Shown here piece after piece: positions 18,368 to 25,725 of a stretch of 64,000 nt of DNA. How positions within the stretch are numbered: position 1 is the first letter of the stretch; each line of letters begins with the position of its first letter. This DNA comes from Vallitalea guaymasensis (lineage in GTDB: Bacteria; Bacillota; Clostridia; Lachnospirales; Vallitaleaceae). The notes below the pieces were generated by a model. The model did no database searches. It was not told where the DNA came from and saw only the letters and a program-made list of their open reading frames with translations. Both the position numbers and the translations under genes were made by a program. Location: contig NZ_CP058561.1 in assembly GCF_018141425.1 (NCBI RefSeq), positions 3,472,001 to 3,536,000 on the forward strand, read 5' to 3'.

Positions 18368-19354
18368 ATGTCTTTTTCTTCAAAAGTAAAAGAAGAATTA
18401 TCAAGGCATATTGGCAGTGCAAGACATTGCAGAATCGCTGAAATAGCAGCTATTATTAACATTTGTGGTAAGATAAAAGTAGTAAATAACAATGAAATAA
18501 CAATAAAAGTACAAACAGAAAATGCTGCTGTTGCAAGAAAGTACTTTACATTGTTGAAAAAAACATTTAATATTAATGTTGAAGTATTAATAAGGAAAAA
18601 CACTCAATTAAAAAAGAGTAGAATATATGTAATGTATATTACTAATGCTAGGATAGCTCTTAAAATACTGAAGGCTATAGGTATTGCAGAGTTTGGAGAA
18701 GATGGAAGACTTCATATAGTCCATCGGATAAATCCTTTGATTGTACAAAGTACATGTTGTAAAAGAGCATATATAAGAGGAGCTTTTTTAGGGAGTGGTT
18801 CATTAAGTGACCCAGAAAAGACATATCATCTAGAATTTGTTAGCGGGCATAAAAATCAAAGCGAAGAATTAAGAAGATTAATTAATTCATTTGGTATGGA
18901 ATCCAAAACAATAATGAGAAAAAAATATTATATCACTTATCTAAAAGAAGGATCTCAGATTGTTGATTTATTAAATATTATGGAAGCACATGTTGCGCTA
19001 ATGGACTTGGAAAATGTTAGAATCTTGAAGGAAATGAGAAATAATGTTAATAGAATTGTTAACTGTGAGACAGCAAATCTTAAGAAAACAGTATCTGCTG
19101 CTGTGAGACAAGTAGAAGATATTAAATATATAGATCATACTGTTGGTCTTAATTCTTTACCGGAGCCTTTAGAAGAAATTGCTAGAATAAGGTTAGAATA
19201 TACATCAGCTACTTTAAAGGAATTAGGTACATTGCTAGATCCACCAGTAGGCAAATCTGGAGTTAATCATCGATTACGAAAAATAAGTAATATTGCTGAA
19301 AAATTAAGAGACAAAAGGGAGGATAACTATGATAGAGAAAAAAATAACAGTTAA
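18368..19354 (+). CDS. whiA: WhiA DNA-binding regulator
   Basis: About 328 aa. The N-terminal LAGLIDADG-like fold begins MSFSSKVKEELSRH. The middle has RGAFLGSGSLSDPEKTYHLE. The C-terminal helix-turn-helix contains TLKELGTLLDPPVGKSGVNHRLRKI. ATG 18368 with AGGGTG is preferred over the in-frame 18323 start. In Streptomyces WhiA is a sporulation regulator; in B. subtilis it affects division and chromosome segregation. The last 26 bp overlap the crh start, so translation is probably coupled. Confidence 0.95.
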   Translation: MSFSSKVKEELSRHIGSARHCRIAEIAAIINICGKIKVVNNNEITIKVQTENAAVARKYFTLLKKTFNINVEVLIRKNTQLKKSRIYVMYITNARIALKILKAIGIAEFGEDGRLHIVHRINPLIVQSTCCKRAYIRGAFLGSGSLSDPEKTYHLEFVSGHKNQSEELRRLINSFGMESKTIMRKKYYITYLKEGSQIVDLLNIMEAHVALMDLENVRILKEMRNNVNRIVNCETANLKKTVSAAVRQVEDIKYIDHTVGLNSLPEPLEEIARIRLEYTSATLKELGTLLDPPVGKSGVNHRLRKISNIAEKLRDKREDNYDREKNNS

Positions 19355-19586
19355 AATCGCTTCAGGACTTGAAGCTAGACCAGTAGCTTTATTTGTACAA
19401 GTTGCAAGTCAATTTGAAAGTAATATTTATGTAGAGATGCAAGATAAAAAGGTTAATGCTAAAAGCATAATGGGTATGATGTCACTAGGTGTATTAGAAG
19501 GTGAAGATATTACCATATCAGCAGATGGAACTGACGAAGAAAAAGCTATTAATGAGCTTGAAAAGTACTTAAGCGAAGATAAATAG
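19329..19586 (+). CDS. crh: Crh-like HPr-family regulatory protein (Glu at the catalytic-His position)
   Basis: An 85-aa HPr fold. The active-site region reads GLEARPVA where HPr has GLHARPA, so the phospho-accepting His15 is replaced by Glu. The regulatory serine region KSIMGMMSL is intact. Bacillus Crh has Gln at this position and sits in the same yvcJ-yvcK-whiA-crh order. It should therefore not carry PTS phosphate but can be phosphorylated on Ser by HPr kinase and act in catabolite repression with CcpA. A strong GGGAGG precedes the ATG, inside whiA. A terminator follows. Confidence 0.9.
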   Translation: MIEKKITVKIASGLEARPVALFVQVASQFESNIYVEMQDKKVNAKSIMGMMSLGVLEGEDITISADGTDEEKAINELEKYLSEDK

Positions 19587-19605
19587 TTATTAATAAAAAT
19601 AAAAG

Positions 19606-19635
19606 GAGGCTGTCAAACAATGGCAGTCTCTTTTT
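19606..19635 (+). terminator. intrinsic terminator of the murB-crh cluster
   Basis: A 10-bp stem (19606-19615 with 19621-19630, two G-U pairs) followed by TTTTT. Confidence 0.8.
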
Positions 19636-19804
19636 GAGTGGTGAAAATACTAAATTCTATTTTTCATGTATAAGGATTAATTCCCAAAACTAACCATAAT
19701 ATACAAAATTAATATGTGAAATACTAAGAAGGCACAGCAAAAGTTGACAGTTAAGAGTGCAAAGTAGATTATCTGCTTTGATTAGACGAAGGGATGTATT
19801 TCAT

Positions 19805-20659
19805 ATGAAGAAGTTATTAATTATTATACTATGTTTAGTGCTGTTAGTTTCATGTACCAGAAGTGATAAAGAGAATAATGATATAAGTGAAGATGTTGAT
19901 ATAAGAATAGGATGCACAACTTATCCATCATCCTATGCACAAGCCGTTTTACTTAGTGAAATAGTTAATAGGAAAGGATATACCTCAAAAATCATAATGA
20001 ATGATACAGATAAGATGTGGGATAATCTTGGTAATGGTAAAACTGATGTTCTGTTAAGTGGTTGGGTACCTACTATTGATACAGGAAGAAAAGCAGAATT
20101 AGAATCTCTAATCAAAGACTTAGGAACCAATTGTAGAAATCTATCTAATGGAATCTACGTTCCTAATTATACTCTTACAGGGTTTTTGTGTGAACTAGAA
20201 GATTACAAGGAAGAATTTTCAAATACAATATATGTTTGTAAAGAAAGCAATATAATTATTGAAGAAACCAAAAGCATGTTACAGAAATATAGTATGGAAT
20301 ATAATATAAAAGAAGTAGACTACGAGGAATTAGATGCATTGATAAAAAAATCCATTGATAACAAAGAATGGATAGCAGTTGCTTTGTGGACACCTAATGG
20401 TACTATAAATAAATTTGGCTTAAGGCATCTAAGAGACACCAAGAACATATTTACCAATAATATTGATACCCATACTATTGTCAGAAGTGAATATACCCAT
20501 CCAGAATTATTGAATATACTTGATAACTATTTCCTAAGAACAGGAGAATTAAATGAATTGATTAATGTATTAGATGAAAATGACCAAGAAAAAAAGATTG
20601 TTAACTCTTGGTTGGATAACAATCTTCAGATATTAAATAGAGTGATAGATATGAAATAG
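19805..20659 (+). CDS. glycine betaine/choline-type ABC substrate-binding lipoprotein (OpuAC family)
   Basis: About 284 aa. Signal MKKLLIIILCLVLLVSC with Cys17 as the lipidated residue. The mature part matches the OpuAC fold: VLLSGWVPTIDT (the usual GWxPT segment) and VALWTPNGTINKFGLRHLRD. ATG 19805 is preferred; the longer frame from 19757 would put a charged stretch before the signal. It would bind betaine-like compatible solutes at the outer membrane face. No ABC permease or ATPase is next to it. The binding-site tryptophans are only partly evident, so the ligand is uncertain. Confidence 0.82.
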   Translation: MKKLLIIILCLVLLVSCTRSDKENNDISEDVDIRIGCTTYPSSYAQAVLLSEIVNRKGYTSKIIMNDTDKMWDNLGNGKTDVLLSGWVPTIDTGRKAELESLIKDLGTNCRNLSNGIYVPNYTLTGFLCELEDYKEEFSNTIYVCKESNIIIEETKSMLQKYSMEYNIKEVDYEELDALIKKSIDNKEWIAVALWTPNGTINKFGLRHLRDTKNIFTNNIDTHTIVRSEYTHPELLNILDNYFLRTGELNELINVLDENDQEKKIVNSWLDNNLQILNRVIDMK

Positions 20660-20663
20660 GGAA

Positions 20664-21398
20664 CTAAATCAATCCTCCATCTAATGTTATTATTTGTCCT
20701 GTAAGATAAGAAGAATCAGATGAAGATAAATAATAACATAGGTTGGCTACTTCTTCTGGTTTTCCAATTCTATTTGAAGGAATCTCTTCAATAATGGTAT
20801 CCAGGTCTTCTTTTGCAAGGCATGAATTCATATTGGTATCTATCAAACCACAAGCAATGGCGTTAACACGTATATGACTGGGTGCAAGCTCTTTTGCAAG
20901 TGCTTTTGTAAAAGAATTCACTCCACCTTTTGAAGCGGAATAAGCAACTTCACAAGAGGCTCCAGTTATACCCCACATAGATGTTATATTAACTATATTA
21001 CCACTTTGATTCTTAATCATATCAGGTACAGCTTGATGACATACATTATACAAGGATTTTAGATTAGTATTTATCATGTTATCCCACTGATCTTCACTAG
21101 TATCTGTGAATAACTTTATACTTGATATACCTGCATTGTTGATAACTATATCAACATTTCCAAATACTAGCTTTATCTCTTCAAACATCTCCCTAACAGA
21201 ATTATAATTGGATACGTCAGCCATTATGGGAAGACAAGATACATCGTAATCTTTTATTATTTCAGAGGTTTCTATGAGCTCATTAAAACTTGACGAGCAA
21301 TTGATTACAACGTTATATCCTTCTTTGGCATATTTTATTGCAATCGCTTTTCCTATGCCTCTGGAAGATCCTGTTACAAGAACAGTTTTCTTATCCAT
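20664..21398 (-). CDS. short-chain dehydrogenase/reductase (FabG-like)
   Basis: A 244-aa classical SDR. The cofactor motif TGSSRGIG is at 10-17, NNAG near 86-89, a catalytic serine in NITSMWG (about 138), and YSASK with the catalytic Tyr and Lys near 151-155. The C-terminus has the FabG-like LTGQIITLDGG ending. It reduces or oxidises a keto/hydroxy group with NAD(P)H; it need not be the fatty-acid FabG since no fab genes are nearby. AAAGGA precedes the start. Confidence 0.88.
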   Translation of the reverse strand: MDKKTVLVTGSSRGIGKAIAIKYAKEGYNVVINCSSSFNELIETSEIIKDYDVSCLPIMADVSNYNSVREMFEEIKLVFGNVDIVINNAGISSIKLFTDTSEDQWDNMINTNLKSLYNVCHQAVPDMIKNQSGNIVNITSMWGITGASCEVAYSASKGGVNSFTKALAKELAPSHIRVNAIACGLIDTNMNSCLAKEDLDTIIEEIPSNRIGKPEEVANLCYYLSSSDSSYLTGQIITLDGGLI

Positions 21399-21443
21399 GA
21401 ATATTCATTTCCTTTCTATGAAACTTTAATTATCATTAGTGTA

Positions 21444-22304
21444 TTAAATGCCTCTTAACATAGCAATTTCTTCTTTATATAAATTAGTTTTTTTATCTAT
21501 CCATGGAGTTTCCAGAATAAGTGGTTTATTATCACATATATCACTGTGAACTATATTATAGAGAGATTCAAATCCTATTTGGTCTAGACCACGTTTATTA
21601 GTAGTATCAGCTCCAATATTAGCATGTCTGTCTTTTCTTGAACCCCTAATATTAAGAGAACCATTTATATGAAAGACTTTTAATCTGTCAAGTCCTATAA
21701 CATTATCAAATTCTTCCATAATACCATCGAAATTATTGATGATATCATAGCCGCTATCATGAGTGTGGCAGGTATCAAAACATATACCTATCTTATCTTT
21801 TAATTCAACTTTGTCGATTATTCTTCTAAGTTCTTCGAAGGTCTTTCCTACTTCTGAACCTTTTCCTGCCATGGTTTCCAAGCATATATAAGGTTTAGTG
21901 TCATTTGTCAGCACATTGTTTAATCCTTCTGCGATCTTGTCGATTCCATAGTCAGTATCTTTAACTGTATAGGAACCAGGATGGACTACAATATAATTAG
22001 AACCGATTACTTCTGTTCTTCTAATTTCTTCTTTCAAAAAAGATTGAGCCAACTCATATATATCATCTTTTACTGAAGCTAGATTAATGATATAGGGAGC
22101 ATGGACAACGATATCTCTGATATCATGTTCTTTCATAAATTCTTTGCCTTCTTCTATCTTCATGTCTTCTAAAGGTTTCCTTCTGGTATTTTGTGGTGCA
22201 CCAGTATATATCATGAATGTATTAGCATTATATGAATGAGCTGTTTCTGCAGCGCCAATGAGACCTTTTGATATAGATACATGAGATCCAATTAGTATTG
22301 ACAT
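21444..22304 (-). CDS. nfo: endonuclease IV (AP endonuclease)
   Basis: About 286 aa. It starts [18 protein letters not shown] barrel carries the zinc ligands in [50 protein letters not shown] and LILETPW. It cuts 5' to abasic sites in base-excision repair. ATG 22304 with AGAAGG 8 nt upstream is preferred over a GTG nine bases earlier. A likely operon with the SDR gene downstream (45-bp gap). Confidence 0.95.
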   Translation of the reverse strand: MSILIGSHVSISKGLIGAAETAHSYNANTFMIYTGAPQNTRRKPLEDMKIEEGKEFMKEHDIRDIVVHAPYIINLASVKDDIYELAQSFLKEEIRRTEVIGSNYIVVHPGSYTVKDTDYGIDKIAEGLNNVLTNDTKPYICLETMAGKGSEVGKTFEELRRIIDKVELKDKIGICFDTCHTHDSGYDIINNFDGIMEEFDNVIGLDRLKVFHINGSLNIRGSRKDRHANIGADTTNKRGLDQIGFESLYNIVHSDICDNKPLILETPWIDKKTNLYKEEIAMLRGI

Positions 22305-22489
22305 ATATATCACCTTCTTAAATGTATTTTTTTACAAGATAATAACCATTATTTAACAAAAAATTTGAACTTGAAATAGTAAAAAATATATAAAAAGTAA
22401 TTTTTTTACTGGGTTGGTGAAACAAAATTAATATAAATTTCGTCTAATGTGGGAAAACTAAATAAAGTATTCTATGTAATAAGGATAAT

Positions 22490-22535
22490 ATATTAAACTT
22501 ATCAAAATAGATGTATTTATGATTAAGTTCAATAT
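22490..22535. repeat. inverted repeat copy B (TTAAACTTA ... TAAGTTCAA) in a divergent promoter region
   Basis: The arms 22490-22501 and 22524-22535 match at 11 of 12 positions with a 22-nt spacer. The right flank continues with a TAGTTGTA word also found near 15323. The rest of the 22305-22839 gap is AT-rich and holds a plausible but weak -10 (TATGAT at 22807) for the following gene; nothing else was recognised. Confidence 0.45.
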
Positions 22536-22839
22536 ATGTAGTTGTATATAAATAATATACATGAATGAATATTACATAGCAACATTAATTTTAATTATCT
22601 CCTCCAAGTTTATTTTAGTATTTTTTAATTCTTAACTATTTATACAAAAAACTAATTTATTATTTTTGACAAGGAATATAACACTATATGTTTAGTGTAT
22701 TGTAAATTAAACTAAATAATAAATAGGTATAACTTATAGATTAGGTTAAATTATTAGAACTAAATTAAATTAAAAAAAATGTTAACTGTTTGTAATGTTT
22801 TTATGGTATGATATTAGATGATTAATAGGAGGTAGAAAG

Positions 22840-24003
22840 ATGAACAATAAAAAACGATCTAGTACATTACTAATGTTAATTATAGTAGTAGCAGTAATTT
22901 TGACAACTTCATTAGTTATTGTACTAACGGCTAATGATAATAAATTAGCCCATGGACAAGATGACGTACCTGGTGAAGAAGAAATCAACGGCTCAAATAA
23001 CACTGATGAGGAAGATAATAAAGAAGAAGAAGTTAAAAAGCCAGAATCATTAAATGCTTTATTAATAGGATTTGACAAATCAAACGGACTATCTGATGTT
23101 GTTATGGTAGCCCATTTAGATACTGATACTAACCAAGTAAAATTAATATCATTACCTAGAGATTTATTCATTGATTTCAGGGAAGATGGATTTGACAAGA
23201 TAAAGAAAGAAAATAATATCAGGGTTAAATATTGTAAACTGACAGAAGTCTATTCCAATGCTGGTTGGGATGATGATGCTTTGTTAGTAATAAAAGATGT
23301 TGTAGAAGAAGTAACACAATTGGATATTGATTATACAGCTGCTGTTACTATAGAAGGTTTTAAAAATATCGTAGATGCTGTTGGTGGAGTAGAATTTTAT
23401 GTACCAGAAAAAATGGACTACGAAGACGAAGCACAAGATTTATACATTCATCTAAAAGAAGGGCTACAGGTATTAGATGGAGATAAAGCTGAACAATTAG
23501 TTAGAAACAGACACTATAAAGGCGTTCCACCAGATCTTAAAAGAATTCAGATGCAACAAGATTTCTTGATAGCAATGAGTAATAAAATTCTAGGGATTAG
23601 GGATTTTGATCAGATAAAAGAGTTGGCATCCACAGTTTATGGTCATTTGAAAACTGATTTTGGATTAATAACTGCTAATGAATACGTTAGTTATATATTT
23701 AATCTTGATTTGAAAGAAATTCTTTTACCAGAAAATAGGATTACAATACCATCAGATGGAGAAAAAATAAACGGTATATGGTATCAGACTTATAAAAAGG
23801 ATGTTGTACTAGAGTCTATAGACACACTTATGAACAAGAAACCAACAATGCCAGCAGAAACTACACCTGATGATAAAGAAGAAGACCAAGCTAGTTGTAC
23901 TGATACAAAAGATGATAATGAACATGAAAAGACTACAGAAGCTATGAAAAACAAAAGTCTAAGCACTAAAAATGACGACAGTAAGATAGAATTTGTTTAT
24001 TAA
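22840..24003 (+). CDS. LytR-CpsA-Psr (LCP) family glycopolymer transferase
   Basis: A 387-aa protein with one N-terminal membrane anchor (about residues 10-30), an acidic linker, and an LCP domain (about 65-300). The LCP signature residues are visible: VVMVAHLDTDT, LISLPRDLFIDF and the conserved Arg motif DLKRIQMQQDFL. The C-terminal tail is acidic and Lys-rich. LCP enzymes move glycopolymers from undecaprenyl-pyrophosphate to peptidoglycan outside the membrane. It heads the polysaccharide locus. AGGAGG precedes the ATG. Confidence 0.93.
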   Translation: MNNKKRSSTLLMLIIVVAVILTTSLVIVLTANDNKLAHGQDDVPGEEEINGSNNTDEEDNKEEEVKKPESLNALLIGFDKSNGLSDVVMVAHLDTDTNQVKLISLPRDLFIDFREDGFDKIKKENNIRVKYCKLTEVYSNAGWDDDALLVIKDVVEEVTQLDIDYTAAVTIEGFKNIVDAVGGVEFYVPEKMDYEDEAQDLYIHLKEGLQVLDGDKAEQLVRNRHYKGVPPDLKRIQMQQDFLIAMSNKILGIRDFDQIKELASTVYGHLKTDFGLITANEYVSYIFNLDLKEILLPENRITIPSDGEKINGIWYQTYKKDVVLESIDTLMNKKPTMPAETTPDDKEEDQASCTDTKDDNEHEKTTEAMKNKSLSTKNDDSKIEFVY

Positions 24004-24064
24004 TATTTGTCTATAATATTAAAATTTAACAGATTTGTAATATTTTCTAATATCATGTTAATTA

Positions 24065-24093
24065 TTGTCAATTATACCTACTTTTGATATACT
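24065..24093 (+). promoter_or_regulatory. promoter with ~210-nt leader before the second LCP gene
   Basis: A -35 TTGTCA (24065-24070), 17-bp spacer and -10 TATACT (24088-24093). The transcript would have a long leader that contains the hairpin at 24207-24252. Confidence 0.65.
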
Positions 24094-24206
24094 AGTTATA
24101 GTAATATTAATCCACAAAAAGTAAATTTTGATTGGATAATTATTGTAAAATACATTAGCATGTTCTAAATTATGGTAGTATGAAAATCTTAGATGATAAT
24201 AAGTTT

Positions 24207-24252
24207 AAACAAGGTTATCTATTAGTAATAATGCTATTTAGATACCTTGTTT
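24207..24252 (+). promoter_or_regulatory. leader hairpin upstream of the second LCP gene
   Basis: The arms 24207-24221 and 24239-24252 form a 14-bp stem with one bulge; a weak T-rich tract (TTTTATAAAA) follows. It could be an attenuator or the terminator of the upstream gene. The T-run is too poor to decide. Confidence 0.5.
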
Positions 24253-24307
24253 TATAAAATGCAAAAATAGATTTTATGGACATGCTTGAAATTATAGGAG
24301 GGTAAAA

Positions 24308-25648
24308 TTGGATAATAATAAGAAAGCTACATTACTAACCAAATTTCTAAAAGTGTTTTTAATTTCAGTAGTCATATTTTCTTTGATAGCTGGTGTTGCT
24401 ACTGGGGGTTACGTATTACTTAATAGAGGAAAAGATAAAACAGATAATCCTAAAAAAACGGAGACTGGTACAGGTAAAGAAGATGACCCTGGTTCTACTG
24501 AAGAAGTTGATAAGGAAAAACAGATATCTACCTTTGCAGTATTTGGTGTAGATAAAGATGGTTGGCGTACTGATGTAACAATGGTTATGACATTTAATCA
24601 CATAACAAAAGGAATTAACATAGTCTCTATTCCAAGAGACACATTAGTGGAATTACCCACTGAAATACATAATGAATTATTAGAAGGAAGAAAAGATACT
24701 CCTAAGAAATTAAAAATCAACGGTATTCCAGCATATGCACCAAAAAATGAAAGAAATGAATATTCTGTTAGAATGATAGAATATCTGTTTGACATAAAAA
24801 TTGACTATTATTTTAATTTGAACATCAAAGCATTTAAAAAGATAGTTGATATTATAGGTCCTATTGAGTTTGAAATACCATTTGATATGTATTATCCAGA
24901 TCCAGCACAAGATTTGTACATTAATCTTAAAAAAGGAGTACATCAATTAAACGGTGCTCAAGCAGAACAGCTTATCAGATACCGAAAAGGCTATGCTAAT
25001 GGAGATATAGGACGTATCAATATGCAGCATGAATTCATGAAAGCTTTTGTGAATGAAGTATTGACTGAAAAAAACAAGCTTAATATTTTAACAATTGGAA
25101 GTACTATAATTAGTAATACAACTACTAATTTTGATGACTTATTGAATTACTATGAGTATATTGATGATATAAATTTAGATAATATAGAGTTATATACATT
25201 GCCAACGGATAGACAAGGTGGTTCCGAATATTATTATTATGATAAGGAAGCATCAAAGGAGTTATTTAAAAAGATTACACAAGTGAGTGATACCAATGAT
25301 AATGAAGATAATACAAAAGAAGGTACAGATGCAGAAACCAAGCCAGAAGAGCCAAAGATTATAAGTAGTAAAGGACTAAAAATAGAAGTACTTAATAGTT
25401 CAAAACTTACCGGTTTAGCTGGTAGAACCAAAGAAAAATTAGTAGGTGATGGTTTCACTATATCCAAGATAGGTAACTACAATACTGAAGTATTACAAAA
25501 GACTAAGATCATTATCCCAAATGAGGGTATGGGAGAAGATTTGAGTAAATACTTCAAGGATGCAGTTATTGAATTGGATGCAGAAGCTTTACCGGAAGGG
25601 GTAGACGTTAGAATTATTATTGGTACTAATGATAGAGATGATAATTAG
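24308..25648 (+). CDS. LCP family transferase with C-terminal LytR_C domain
   Basis: A 446-aa protein. N-terminal membrane anchor (about 12-33), acidic linker, LCP domain about 70-330 (DVTMVMTFNH, VSIPRDTLVELP, and the Arg-rich RYRKGYANGDIGRINMQ). A LytR_C domain follows at about 360-440 (KIEVLNSSKLTGLAGRTKEK). The start is a TTG at 24308 with a strong GGAGGG. It attaches cell-wall polymers to peptidoglycan. Tandem LCP paralogs are common where more than one polymer is made. Confidence 0.93.
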   Translation: MDNNKKATLLTKFLKVFLISVVIFSLIAGVATGGYVLLNRGKDKTDNPKKTETGTGKEDDPGSTEEVDKEKQISTFAVFGVDKDGWRTDVTMVMTFNHITKGINIVSIPRDTLVELPTEIHNELLEGRKDTPKKLKINGIPAYAPKNERNEYSVRMIEYLFDIKIDYYFNLNIKAFKKIVDIIGPIEFEIPFDMYYPDPAQDLYINLKKGVHQLNGAQAEQLIRYRKGYANGDIGRINMQHEFMKAFVNEVLTEKNKLNILTIGSTIISNTTTNFDDLLNYYEYIDDINLDNIELYTLPTDRQGGSEYYYYDKEASKELFKKITQVSDTNDNEDNTKEGTDAETKPEEPKIISSKGLKIEVLNSSKLTGLAGRTKEKLVGDGFTISKIGNYNTEVLQKTKIIIPNEGMGEDLSKYFKDAVIELDAEALPEGVDVRIIIGTNDRDDN

Positions 25649-25725
25649 GAATTGATATTGGACATAGAGGAGTAGATATTGACTGATATTAGCATTCCTT
25701 ACTGACAAGATTAGGGGTTGATATA

